Positions 33,006 through 41,982 of a stretch of DNA of 64,000 nucleotides are shown here, piece by piece. Every line of letters begins with the position of its first letter. The stretch's first letter is position 1. The DNA is from a bacterium (GTDB taxonomy: Bacteria; Patescibacteriota; Saccharimonadia; Saccharimonadales; Saccharimonadaceae). Position numbers and translations under genes: made by a program. The stretch is from assembly GCA_004561445.1 (NCBI GenBank), contig SFVX01000001.1, positions 496,001-560,000 of the forward strand, in the 5' to 3' direction. The notes under the pieces are model-generated. The model was not told where the DNA came from. It made no database searches and was given only the letters and a program-made list of their open reading frames with translations.

Positions 33006-33738
33006 GTCGATGAGAATGCCGTCTAGCTCGTCAAATCCGCGGGATTTAAGGACGCGAGCGATAGTTCTAAGACGCACGGACTATGGTGAGGCGGATAGAA
33101 TCTTGCACCTTTTGACGCCGCTTGGAAAGCAGAGCGTAATTGCGCGTGGAGTAAGGCGCGAGAAGTCGAAGCTAGCGGGCGGAATTGAGCTTTTCTCGGT
33201 GTCGGAAGTGCTGATTCATAAAGGAAAATCATCAGACTTAGGGATCCTCACGGGCGCGAAGCTGGTGGAGTATTTTGATGCCTTTGTAAAAGATATAGAA
33301 CTGCTAGAACTAGGTGGCGCGATGATGCGAAGCGTGAATGCGCGAGCTGAACAGGTGGAGTCGCCGGAGTTTTTTACGATTTTGGAACAGGCGCTAAAAT
33401 GTATGCAAAAACATGCAGGCGAGAAAACGCGCTGGATGGATGTGCTGCGTGCGTGGTGGGGGATAAACCTGACGCGGGTGGCGGGTGAAGAGGCAAATTT
33501 TCAATATGATACGGATGGCGAGAAGCTAAAACCGGATTTACGCTACTATTGGGATGAAGAAAATGCGGCGCTAGCGAAGGCGCAGAACGGGCGTATCGGA
33601 GTGGATCATATTAAATTGTTGCGCATTATGGAGCGGATGCCAGTAGAGGTGGCGCTGCGAGTGCAAAATGTGGATGAGTTGATAGACGAGGTGCTATACG
33701 TGGCGCGTTGCGTTGAGCGAAGTACGGCGATAGTGTGA
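32998..33738 (+). CDS. recO: DNA repair protein RecO
   Basis: 246 residues. The N-terminal OB-fold (TRAIVLRRTDYGEADRILHLLT, then GKQSVIARGVRREKSKLAGGI) is typical, followed by the helical region. RecO loads RecA on SSB-covered DNA with RecR. The four-cysteine zinc finger of classical RecO is absent; only two isolated cysteines are present. The start overlaps the receiver gene. Confidence 0.88.
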   Translation: MAKSMRMPSSSSNPRDLRTRAIVLRRTDYGEADRILHLLTPLGKQSVIARGVRREKSKLAGGIELFSVSEVLIHKGKSSDLGILTGAKLVEYFDAFVKDIELLELGGAMMRSVNARAEQVESPEFFTILEQALKCMQKHAGEKTRWMDVLRAWWGINLTRVAGEEANFQYDTDGEKLKPDLRYYWDEENAALAKAQNGRIGVDHIKLLRIMERMPVEVALRVQNVDELIDEVLYVARCVERSTAIV

Positions 33739-33744
33739 TATAAT
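33739..33744 (+). promoter_or_regulatory. -10 box of glyS
   Basis: TATAAT ending 9 nt before the glyS ATG. The spacer AAGAGGAAT also looks like a ribosome-binding site. Confidence 0.5.
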
Positions 33745-33753
33745 AAGAGGAAT

Positions 33754-34212
33754 ATGGCAAGAATGGAAGATATCGTTAGCCTATGTAAACGCCGCGGATT
33801 TATCTGGCAGGGAAGCGACGTTTATGGCGGTATGGCCGGCACGTGGGATTTTGGACCCCTCGGCACTACTCTCAAGAAAAAAGTCACTGACGCATGGTGG
33901 AAATATTGGGTTGAAGATCGCGAAGACATGTTTGGTGTCGATGCGGCGATTATTATGAACCCAAATGTTTGGCGTGCTTCGGGTCACACTGAGACTTTCA
34001 ATGATCCATTGATTGAGTGTAAAGAGTGCCACAACCGTTTTCGCGCAGATAAGCTTGGTGACTTCCCAGCCAGCGTGACGCGTGAGCAAATTGAAGCGGC
34101 CGGTGTTAAATGTCCAAAATGTGGCAAGATGAACTGGTCGGAGATTCGCCAGTTTAATGGTATGTTCCAGACTGCGGTAGGTGTAGATGAGGGCAACATT
34201 TACGAACTATAA
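33754..34212 (+). pseudogene. glyS: Glycyl-tRNA synthetase, N-terminal fragment
   Basis: 152 residues of the dimeric, archaeal/bacterial-type GlyRS: MEDIVSLCKRRGFIWQGSDVYGG, the zinc-type pair CKECHNRF and CPKCGK, and NGMFQTAVG leading to NIYEL, where the frame hits TAA. In the family this is followed by RPETAQG-x-F, which binds ATP and glycine, but that stretch is missing. The coding sequence continues in the +1 frame as the next feature. The reading suggests a 35-nt deletion (see findings), so no intact GlyRS is encoded unless the assembly is wrong here. Confidence 0.85.
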
Positions 34213-35032
34213 AAACGTAGTTGATACGATTTATCCAGATTTGCCGTTTGGTATTGCGCAACATGGTAAGGCGTTCCGTAATGAAATTTCGCCGCGCGAC
34301 TTTATTTTCCGCTCGCGCGAGTTTTCGCAGATGGAGATTGAATACTTTATCGATCCAGAGAACTGGGAAGCGGAGTTTGATAAGATTATGGGCGAGTGCC
34401 ATGACTTCCTCGAGAACAAGATGGGGCTAAAGCCTGAAAACGTGCACGAGCTAGATGTACCAGCAGAGGATCGCGCACACTACTCAAAACGTACGATTGA
34501 CATTGAGTTTGATTATCCGATAGGCCGTGAAGAGTTGATGGGAATTGCTTATCGTACAGACTTTGACCTTGGCAATATTCAACGCGAGAGTGGCAAGAAT
34601 ATGGAATATATTGTCAAAGGTAGCGACAAGCGTTTTGTGCCACATGTGATAGAGCCTTCGATTGGGGTTGAGCGCCTCGTGATGGCGATTTTGTGTACTG
34701 CTTATCGCGAAGATGAAATCAATGGCGATAAGCGCGTTGTGTTGGCACTCCCTGAAGATTTGGCGCCATATCGTTTCTGCGTATCGCCACTTCTTAAGAA
34801 TAAGCCAGAGCTTGTCGGGAAGGCGCGTGAGGTTTATGCTACTTTGCGTGCGAAATATAGCAACGTGACTTGGGATGATAGTGGAAACATTGGTAAGCGC
34901 TATCGCAAGCAAGACGAAATCGGTACACCAAAGTGTGTTGTGATTGATTTTGATACACTGGAAGACGGAACTGTGACGGTAAGAGATAGGGATACGACCG
35001 AGCAGGTTCGTGTGAAGATTGAAGAGCTATAA
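34187..35032 (+). pseudogene. glyS: Glycyl-tRNA synthetase, C-terminal fragment
   Basis: The frame resumes with FTNYKNVVDTIYPDLPFGIAQ and carries class II motif 2 (FRNEISPRDFIFRSREF), motif 3 (GVERLVMAIL) and the anticodon-binding domain to the end, with no further break. It lacks its own promoter and the preceding RPETAQG. The nominal ATG at 34187 is in the overlap with the other fragment and is probably not a real start. Except for the one junction the gene looks under selection, so the damage is recent or artefactual. Confidence 0.85.
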
Positions 35033-35033
35033 T

Positions 35034-35100
35034 AGCTTCAACAAAAATAACCTCCACTCACTACGGAATAGCCGTTCGTGGAGGTATTTTTGTTGAAGCT
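35034..35100. terminator. Very long terminator hairpin after glyS
   Basis: Arms 35034-35056 and 35078-35100 pair over about 22 bases (CTTCAACAAAAATA, one bulge, then CCTCCAC), around an inner ACGG/CCGT hairpin. A T run follows on either strand. Confidence 0.75.
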
Positions 35101-35190
35101 TAGAATGGCGGGACAGATGTCAAAAGAGACGATGAAATTTTAGAGACGGGTGTATTTTTCTTGTGTTAGGATATAGATAAGGGTTAAATT

Positions 35191-37068
35191 ATGATTATCT
35201 ATTCTGGAAATAAAATTGACTTTATGGAGAGTGTCGCAAATGACACAATAACGATTGATATTGAGCGAAATATTTTAGAGAAAATGCATCGTAAAACAGG
35301 CGAAGCAGAGCTTAGATCTTGGACAAATTCGCTTAAATATATGTATATTGCATTGAATAGTAATACAATTCCGGAAGATGCTGGAATTGCGATTGAATAT
35401 AATATTCCGCCGACTGGTAAGCGGGTCGATTTTATGATTTCTGGTTACGACGAGAGTAATAATGGAAATATCGTAATTATTGAGCTAAAACAATGGGATA
35501 AAATTACGCCAGTAGAAGGGCAAGAGGCAATTGTACGAACGTTTGTAGCGGGCGCTGACCGCGATGTTGCGCATCCATCTTATCAGGCTTGGTCGTATGC
35601 GACATTGATTAATGATTATAATTCTACCGTACAGGAGAGCTCAGTGAATTTGTATCCTTGCGCTTATTTGCATAATTATTTGCGCAAAGGCGAAGTGGAC
35701 CCAATCGATGCGCCACAATACGACTATTGGACGGAGCGAGCGCCGGTTTTCTCGATGGGCGATATGAGTAAAATTCGCGCCTATATCGAGAAGTTAATTA
35801 AACGAGGCGATAACCAAAATCTGATTTTCGATATTGATCATGGCAAAATCCGTCCTTCAAAAAAGTTGCAAGACGTAATTGCTAGTATGCTGAAGTCTAA
35901 TGATGAGTTTACGTTAATAGATGAGCAAAAAGTCGTCTATGAGAATGCTTTGATGTGGGCAAAAGAGTCGATGCGTGATGGCCAAAAACGCGTGATTGTG
36001 GTCGAAGGTGGGCCTGGCACGGGAAAAACCGTGGTGGCTATAAACTTGCTTGCAAAGTTAACTAATGCAGGACAATATGTGCAATATACTTCAAAGAACA
36101 GTGCGCCGCGCGCAGTATATAAAGAAAAATTGCGTGGTGAGATTAAAAGCGCAAGTATAGATAATCTTTTTGTAGGCCCCGGTTCATATGTAGATGTTCC
36201 AAAAAATTGCGTAGATACAATAATTGTTGATGAGGCGCATCGCTTAAATGACAAATCTGGCATGTTTAGAAATCTTGGCGAGAATCAAATTAAGGAAATA
36301 ATTAACGCTTCTAAGTGCGCAATTTTCTTTATTGATGAAAGTCAGCGAGTAACGACTTATGATATTGGCAGTATTGATGAAATTGAGAAGTGGGCAAATG
36401 TTGCGGGTGCAGTCATACATAAAACTGAGCTAATTTCTCAATTTCGTTGTAATGGTTCGGACGGTTATTTGGCATGGCTAGATGATGTACTGGAGATTCG
36501 CGAGACGGCAAATTATAGCCTAGAAGGCATTGATTATGATATTAGAATTTTGAATACGCCAAACGAGGTGCGCGAACTTATTAAAATGCGAAATGCAGAA
36601 AAAGGTTCAGCACGCATACTGGCGGGGTATTGTTGGGAGTGGCCAAAAGCATCGAGAAGCGATTCGAATTCGCCAAATATTGTAATTGGCGATGATTTTG
36701 CAATGAGCTGGAACCTTGATGGTGGCAGAACTTATGCGACTGACCCTAACTCCATTAATGAAGTAGGATGTATTCATACGACGCAGGGGCTTGAATTTGA
36801 TTATGTGGGCGTAATAATTGGCGAGGATATGCGATATGAAGGTGAGCATATTGTGACTGATTTTACGCGTAGGGCAAAAACCGATCAATCGTTGAAGGGT
36901 ATAAAGTCACTATATAAAGAAGACCCTGCAAAAGCGGAAGCGATTGCTGATGAAATTATTAAAAATACTTATCGCACTTTGATGACGCGTGGCATGAAGG
37001 GCTGCTATGTGTATTGTTGTGATGAGAGGCTGGCTGAGTATTTAAAGAAGAGATTAAGAGACATCTAG
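35191..37068 (+). CDS. Nuclease-helicase (PD-(D/E)xK + DUF2075-type SF1)
   Basis: 625 residues. The first 200 carry a PD-(D/E)xK nuclease pattern: D80 in GKRVDFMI, then E98 and K100 in IVIIELKQW. The rest is a DUF2075-type superfamily 1 ATPase with Walker A GGPGTGKT (about 273-280), Walker B IIVDEAHRL, FIDESQR, HTTQGLEFDYVGVIIG and a C-terminal MTRGMKGCYVYC. The start MIIYSGNKIDF matches the family. The gene is tail-to-tail with the UvrD-like helicase, overlapping it by 15 bp, in an AT-rich block. A role in defence or DNA repair is inferred; neither is proven. Confidence 0.8.
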   Translation: MIIYSGNKIDFMESVANDTITIDIERNILEKMHRKTGEAELRSWTNSLKYMYIALNSNTIPEDAGIAIEYNIPPTGKRVDFMISGYDESNNGNIVIIELKQWDKITPVEGQEAIVRTFVAGADRDVAHPSYQAWSYATLINDYNSTVQESSVNLYPCAYLHNYLRKGEVDPIDAPQYDYWTERAPVFSMGDMSKIRAYIEKLIKRGDNQNLIFDIDHGKIRPSKKLQDVIASMLKSNDEFTLIDEQKVVYENALMWAKESMRDGQKRVIVVEGGPGTGKTVVAINLLAKLTNAGQYVQYTSKNSAPRAVYKEKLRGEIKSASIDNLFVGPGSYVDVPKNCVDTIIVDEAHRLNDKSGMFRNLGENQIKEIINASKCAIFFIDESQRVTTYDIGSIDEIEKWANVAGAVIHKTELISQFRCNGSDGYLAWLDDVLEIRETANYSLEGIDYDIRILNTPNEVRELIKMRNAEKGSARILAGYCWEWPKASRSDSNSPNIVIGDDFAMSWNLDGGRTYATDPNSINEVGCIHTTQGLEFDYVGVIIGEDMRYEGEHIVTDFTRRAKTDQSLKGIKSLYKEDPAKAEAIADEIIKNTYRTLMTRGMKGCYVYCCDERLAEYLKKRLRDI

Positions 37069-39435
37069 TACTTCTTCTTCGATGAGTTTTAGCTCATTTA
37101 TGAATGGGCTACGATTAGTGACGTCTTTGCTGAGGCAGAGTGTAACCTCGTTTTTAGTGCGAGTGAGCGCAACATAAAAGACGCGGCGCTCCTCGGCATA
37201 TTCTATTGGCTCTTTGATTGGCTCTTCGGAGATTGCAGTATCGATCCAGTAGACTGGGTATTTATTAGGGAAGGATTTATCGAGTCCGAGAAGATATGTA
37301 TGGTCTGTAGTTAGACCCTTGGACTTATGGATAGTCATGGCATTGACGGTAAAATTTGGATCATACCATGCATTGAGTTTTTTGTATATATCGGTATTTT
37401 GGAAGACAATCTCGAGATTCTGTGGTGATTTTAATCTTAGCTCTTGGCCAATTCCATTAGTAAAGAACTTAATCGATCCGAAGATTCCATAGGATGAAGT
37501 GAGCGCTTTTAGGTCCTTATTCTTGCGTGCTAGGAGCGTAATACTGTCGTTGGGATATTTATGATGAACTCTAATAATGTCGCAGTAGAGTTTCTTGGTA
37601 AGCTCGCCGTAGCTTTTGTAGGTGAGTTGATGAAAGGGAATTGGATTATCTTTTGGCGAGGTAAGTCCCTTTTTAATTTGAAAATCATTGCGCATGATGA
37701 ATTTACCCGAGCAGTCAATAAGCTGTTGAGCATTGCGGTAAGTGTGAGTAATATAGAAGAGCTTTGAGCCTGGAAAGAACTTTTGGAATTCGATAATATA
37801 GTCTATTCTAGAACCCGCGAAAGAATAAATGGTTTGCCAATCGTCGCCAACAGCGATAAGATTGGCGTCGGAATTTTTGATTGTTTCTTTTGCGAGTGCA
37901 TAACGTTCAAATGAGATATCCTGATACTCGTCGATAATAATGTATTTAAAATTATCCTGCGTGAACTTTCGGCCATAATAGAGAAGGTCGAAATAGTCGT
38001 AATATTGAACGTCTTTACGGCTATGGAGATAGTTTTCATAGTATTGGTAAAAGTCAGAAATATAATCGAGCTGTTTATTTGCGATAGTCTGGTCGTAATC
38101 TACCATCGAGCTACTGATGTAATTATTTAGGAATTCAAAATAATCATCGCGATGCTTTGAAGACTTGATTGTTTTGACTCTATCTGTGAAGAATTTTTGG
38201 ACATTAAAGAATTCAGCGGATTTATTACGCAATAAATATGTACGATAAATATCTTCAGGGGAACGCGACTCTAATTTAGCGCCAAATCTTTCCATTAGTT
38301 CTTTAGCAAGCGTGGCGATAATATTTTGATGAGGCTTGTTATCTAGCGCAATAAAGTTTGTGTGATTTTTGGCGTGATATTCTTCTTTAAGGCGACGATT
38401 CTTCTCATAAGTTGGATTGTTCTCATTGAAGTTAAAATTTGATAGTCCAAAATATTCAATATAAACAGTTTCGCCGCCAATATTTAGGGTAAAATCCGGA
38501 CGATAGACGCGATTGTCGGCGACGACTTCGCTATATACTTTTTCGTATTCATATTCGATGCTATTGCGGTAGAGAAAATTAGCGATGAGTGCTTCGCCAC
38601 GTGATTTTACGAACTCCCCTAATAACGTGGTGGGTTGTTCTTTATTGGCGTTAGATTCTTCTAGACGATTTAGTTTGGCTATAATTTCGCGTTCTTCAGT
38701 GTGAGCAACTTTGTGCTCGACATAGGCGGGAAAATATTCGTCAAAGTTGCGGTAGCTTTGATAATTCTCGAGCAAGAAGTTGCCGTATAGTGTATTGTTG
38801 CTTTGAATAACATTGTTATTAAAACAGTTTATAAACTTTTCAAGATTATTTGGACTGTCATAAATTTTTTCGCGGAAATAATCAACAAAAATACGATTAA
38901 TAAGATTTTCGTCGGCAATAATATGCTTGGCGCTTTTATCTTTTTGTCTAATATTGCGATAGCCGAGTGAGTGAAAAGTAGTAATATCGGCAGGAATACC
39001 GAGATCGATATTGATGCGCTCGCGAAGTTCATTGACGGCGTTGCGAGTGTAGCTAAGTACGAGGATATCGTCGGGATTAACGTTCTTTTTGTCGACGAGA
39101 TATTTGACTTTTGCAGCAACAGTAGTAGTCTTACCAGTACCGGCACCTGCAATGATGAGAGAATATTTCTCGTCGGCAATGACAGCGGTGAGCTGCTGCT
39201 CGTCGAGCTTTACTTTGGGGTCAATGTCTTGATAAATTGTCTCAAAATAAGACTTATTTGAGTCATAGATGTTACGAATGACCTCGGAATTGTAGTCTTC
39301 AAGATCGAAGCCGTGATTGAGGGTTGATTTTAGCTGACTGCTGATATTTTGAAAAAGAAAGGTGGAGATGTATTCGTGCTTTGCAAGCTTGTTGCGAAAT
39401 ATGTCGTCAAAATCTTGCCCATCCTTTGCATCCAT
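37054..39435 (-). CDS. UvrD-like SF1 helicase with inserted nuclease-like domain
   Basis: 793 residues. Helicase motifs: AGAGTGKTT (96-104), TTFHSLGYRN, IIDEYQD, GDDWQTIYSFAGS, HTYRN, TIHKSKGL and EERRVFYVALTRTKNEV. Between motifs Ia and II an insert (about 245-345) has SRGEALIANFL (E281), YRPDF (D314) and VYIEYFG (E327), the layout of a Vsr/PD-(D/E)xK-like fold with Glu-Tyr in place of the usual E-x-K. DNA unwinding is certain from the motifs; nuclease activity is an inference. A -10 box ends 6 nt before the ATG. Confidence 0.85.
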   Translation of the reverse strand: MDAKDGQDFDDIFRNKLAKHEYISTFLFQNISSQLKSTLNHGFDLEDYNSEVIRNIYDSNKSYFETIYQDIDPKVKLDEQQLTAVIADEKYSLIIAGAGTGKTTTVAAKVKYLVDKKNVNPDDILVLSYTRNAVNELRERINIDLGIPADITTFHSLGYRNIRQKDKSAKHIIADENLINRIFVDYFREKIYDSPNNLEKFINCFNNNVIQSNNTLYGNFLLENYQSYRNFDEYFPAYVEHKVAHTEEREIIAKLNRLEESNANKEQPTTLLGEFVKSRGEALIANFLYRNSIEYEYEKVYSEVVADNRVYRPDFTLNIGGETVYIEYFGLSNFNFNENNPTYEKNRRLKEEYHAKNHTNFIALDNKPHQNIIATLAKELMERFGAKLESRSPEDIYRTYLLRNKSAEFFNVQKFFTDRVKTIKSSKHRDDYFEFLNNYISSSMVDYDQTIANKQLDYISDFYQYYENYLHSRKDVQYYDYFDLLYYGRKFTQDNFKYIIIDEYQDISFERYALAKETIKNSDANLIAVGDDWQTIYSFAGSRIDYIIEFQKFFPGSKLFYITHTYRNAQQLIDCSGKFIMRNDFQIKKGLTSPKDNPIPFHQLTYKSYGELTKKLYCDIIRVHHKYPNDSITLLARKNKDLKALTSSYGIFGSIKFFTNGIGQELRLKSPQNLEIVFQNTDIYKKLNAWYDPNFTVNAMTIHKSKGLTTDHTYLLGLDKSFPNKYPVYWIDTAISEEPIKEPIEYAEERRVFYVALTRTKNEVTLCLSKDVTNRSPFINELKLIEEEVLDVS

Positions 39436-39441
39436 AAGAAT

Positions 39442-39447
39442 ATTTTA
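39442..39447 (-). promoter_or_regulatory. -10 box of the UvrD-like helicase gene, leaderless type
   Basis: On the minus strand GCTTATGCTAAAAT is followed by ATTCTT and the ATG at 39435, a gap of 6 nt. Confidence 0.65.
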
Positions 39448-39469
39448 GCATAAGCGTAATGCTGTCGAT

Positions 39470-39500
39470 AAAAAACACCCCCCTTTTGGGGGTGTTTTTT
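39470..39500. terminator. Terminator after rel
   Basis: AAAAAACACCCCC and GGGGGTGTTTTTT with a short loop. It is placed to stop rel transcripts on the minus strand just before the helicase promoter. Confidence 0.85.
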
Positions 39501-39553
39501 GGATGTTGATTTTATCTGTTGCGAATGCATGTTTGAGCGGAAATTCTATTATT

Positions 39554-41134
39554 TTACTTTTTGCGAGCTTTTTCGCTGCGGTCAGCTTTGGTGGTGGATT
39601 TGGTGGGGCGAGTTGGCTTGGCTGGGGCGTTACCTTCGAGCGGGGTAGTATTGGTCGCGGAACGGCCGTTGAAGTCAGGGAGGATGCGGTGGAGTTGGCC
39701 GACGAGTTTGTGGCGAGCGTGGCGGGAAAAGACTTTGTCGAGCCAGCCGACATTTGGCTTGGAGTTTTTGGTGGTGATAATTTCGACAATGTCGCCTTGC
39801 TTGAGTTTGGTGTTGAGGCTGACCATTTTGCCGTTGACGATGGCACCGGTGCAACTGGCACCGATTTCACTATGTAGGCGATAGGCAAAATCTAGTGGCA
39901 TGGAGCCGTCGGGCAGGTCAATGATGTCGCCTTTTGGTGTATAGACGAAAATTTTGTCGGCGAAAAGGTTAAGTTTGAGCTTTTTATTGTCGACTTTTTC
40001 GCCAGAAGCGAGTTTAGTGGCACTTTCTTGGAGTTCGCGAATCCAGAGTAAGTTGGTCGGTAGCTTGCTGACGCGACCTTCGGCATAAGCAGAGCTGAGC
40101 TTTTGTTCGTTGTAGAAGAAAGTGGCAGCAAGACCGCGCTCGGCATAATCGTGCATTTCTTCGGTGCGAATCTGAAACTCGACTACTTGTTTGTCTGGCG
40201 TGATAACTGTGGTGTGCAGGGATTGGTAACCATTTTGCTTTGGCATGGCAATGTAATCTTTCACGCGTCCATCCATTGGTGTGAAGAGGGAATGGATAAT
40301 ACCGAGCACGAGATAACAGGTGGTGGTATCGGCGACAATGAAACGCAGCGCAATAATATCGTAAATGCGGTCGATGTTTTGATTATATTTGGCGAGTTTT
40401 TTATGTAGAGAGTAAATAGATTTTACGCGACCGTCGCAGCGGTAGGAGATACCTTCTTTTTTGAGCGCATGCTCAACTGTTTGACGGGCGTGCTTGAGTT
40501 TTTTGTCGGCCTCAGCGAGGCGTTCGGCGGTGAGGTTTTTGAGATATTCGAAACGTTTTGGATCGACGTAACGGAAGGAAGTTTCCTCGATTTCGACACG
40601 AACGCGACCCATTTGAAGACGGTCGGCAAGTGGCGCAAAAACTTCGAGCGATTCGCGAGCGATTTTCTTTTGTTTTTCTGGCGGAAGCGCACCGAGAGTG
40701 CGGAGGTTGTGCAGGCGATCAGCAAGTTTAATGATAAGTACGCGAATGTCTTGGCCGGTGGCGATGAGAAGTTTTAAGAGGTTGTCGCCGGTTTTTGGTA
40801 AATATTCGTCGAGGTCCTTCATGCCAGCGCGGGCTTTGCCGAGCTTAGTGACGCCGTTGACGAGAAAAGCAACATCCTTGCCGAAAGTATCTTCGATTTC
40901 TTTGAGAGTGAGATTGGTGTCCTCGACGGTATCATGCAAAATACCGGCAATGATGGTATCTTCATCCATATTCCACTCTTCGAGAATTTTCATGACGGCG
41001 AGTGGATGGATAATGTATGGCTCGCCAGTCTTGCGAAGCTGCCCCTCGTGTGCTTTGGTAGCGATGTCGATGGCTTGCTGAATGCGTGGAGATTCGGTGC
41101 TAGATTTAGTACTGGATTTTGTGGTTTTGGCCAT
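39554..41134 (-). CDS. rel: Bifunctional (p)ppGpp synthetase/hydrolase Rel
   Basis: 526 residues. HD hydrolase domain (about 25-180) with intact HDTVEDT (67-73), synthetase domain (about 230-350) with RVKSIYSLHKKL, YDIIALRF and NGYQSLHT, and a TGS domain (about 395-455). The C-terminal ZFD and ACT domains of longer Rel proteins are missing, replaced by a basic, Thr/Lys-rich tail. Both catalytic sites look complete, so synthesis and breakdown of the alarmone are both expected. AAAGGA lies before the ATG. It is divergent from xthA. Confidence 0.92.
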   Translation of the reverse strand: MAKTTKSSTKSSTESPRIQQAIDIATKAHEGQLRKTGEPYIIHPLAVMKILEEWNMDEDTIIAGILHDTVEDTNLTLKEIEDTFGKDVAFLVNGVTKLGKARAGMKDLDEYLPKTGDNLLKLLIATGQDIRVLIIKLADRLHNLRTLGALPPEKQKKIARESLEVFAPLADRLQMGRVRVEIEETSFRYVDPKRFEYLKNLTAERLAEADKKLKHARQTVEHALKKEGISYRCDGRVKSIYSLHKKLAKYNQNIDRIYDIIALRFIVADTTTCYLVLGIIHSLFTPMDGRVKDYIAMPKQNGYQSLHTTVITPDKQVVEFQIRTEEMHDYAERGLAATFFYNEQKLSSAYAEGRVSKLPTNLLWIRELQESATKLASGEKVDNKKLKLNLFADKIFVYTPKGDIIDLPDGSMPLDFAYRLHSEIGASCTGAIVNGKMVSLNTKLKQGDIVEIITTKNSKPNVGWLDKVFSRHARHKLVGQLHRILPDFNGRSATNTTPLEGNAPAKPTRPTKSTTKADRSEKARKK

Positions 41135-41178
41135 ATTATCCTTTCTGTTATTAGAGATATTTTAGCATGATTGTCGGG

Positions 41179-41184
41179 TATAAT
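41179..41184 (+). promoter_or_regulatory. -10 box of xthA, leaderless type
   Basis: TATAAT ends 6 nt before the xthA ATG at 41191. A divergent CATGCTAAAAT for rel lies on the other strand at 41160-41170. Confidence 0.6.
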
Positions 41185-41190
41185 GGAGAT

Positions 41191-41982
41191 ATGAGAATCT
41201 TTTCGTGGAATGTAAATGGAATACGCGCGGTGCTGAAAAAAGGCACATTGCAAGATTTTATGCGCGAGCAGAAGCCGGATGTAATTTGTTTGCAAGAAAC
41301 CAAGGCAAAACAAGGGCAGGCTGAGGTGGATTTTGAAGGCTATGAAGAGATTTGGAACTCGGCCGAGCGAGCAGGATATTCGGGGACGGCGATTTTCTCA
41401 CGCCAGAAGCCGCTGAGCGTGCGTTTTGGCATGTTTGATGCGCAAAATGAGGCCTATGAATGGGTAGATGCGTTTGGCGACGCAAGAACTGAAGGGCGAG
41501 TACTGACGGCAGAATATCCGGACTTTTTCTTGGTAAATGCATATGTGCCGAATTCTAAGGGCGAACTGGAACGTCTGGGCTACCGTGAAAGTACGTGGGA
41601 TAAAGCATTATTAGAGTATATTTCTGAGCTCGAAAAGACTAAACCGGTGGTAATTTGTGGAGATTTTAATGTGGCGCATACCGAGATAGACTTGGCGCGA
41701 CCAAAGCAAAATACGCATAATGCCGGATTTACGGCCGAAGAGCGCCGAGGGATGGATAATTATTTGGCACATGGCTTGGTGGATACTTGGCGAGCTTTGC
41801 ATCCGGAAGAAGTAAAGTATACTTGGTGGTCATATAGGGGTGGCGCAAGAGCTAAGAACGTGGGGTGGCGGATTGATTACTTCTTGGTATCGGCTGATTT
41901 GCGCGAGCGTGTGGTGGCGGCTGAGATTTTTGATGATGTGATGGGCTCCGATCACTGCCCGATAATGCTGGAGCTGGCATGA
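41191..41982 (+). CDS. xthA: Exodeoxyribonuclease III
   Basis: 263 residues. AP endonuclease and 3'-5' exonuclease of base-excision repair. MRIFSWNVNGIRA, LQETK (metal-binding Glu), PNSKGELERLGYR, GDFNVAHTEIDLARPK and the final GSDHCPI match the family active site. I chose 41191 because homology begins there; an in-frame ATG at 41167 precedes the -10 box. It overlaps the next gene by 4 bp. Confidence 0.94.
   Translation: MRIFSWNVNGIRAVLKKGTLQDFMREQKPDVICLQETKAKQGQAEVDFEGYEEIWNSAERAGYSGTAIFSRQKPLSVRFGMFDAQNEAYEWVDAFGDARTEGRVLTAEYPDFFLVNAYVPNSKGELERLGYRESTWDKALLEYISELEKTKPVVICGDFNVAHTEIDLARPKQNTHNAGFTAEERRGMDNYLAHGLVDTWRALHPEEVKYTWWSYRGGARAKNVGWRIDYFLVSADLRERVVAAEIFDDVMGSDHCPIMLELA

Noticed and set aside
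33754..35032. Programmed frameshift in glyS
   Set aside because: A slippery site would keep all codons, whereas the conserved RPETAQG stretch is physically absent. A deletion explains the data better.
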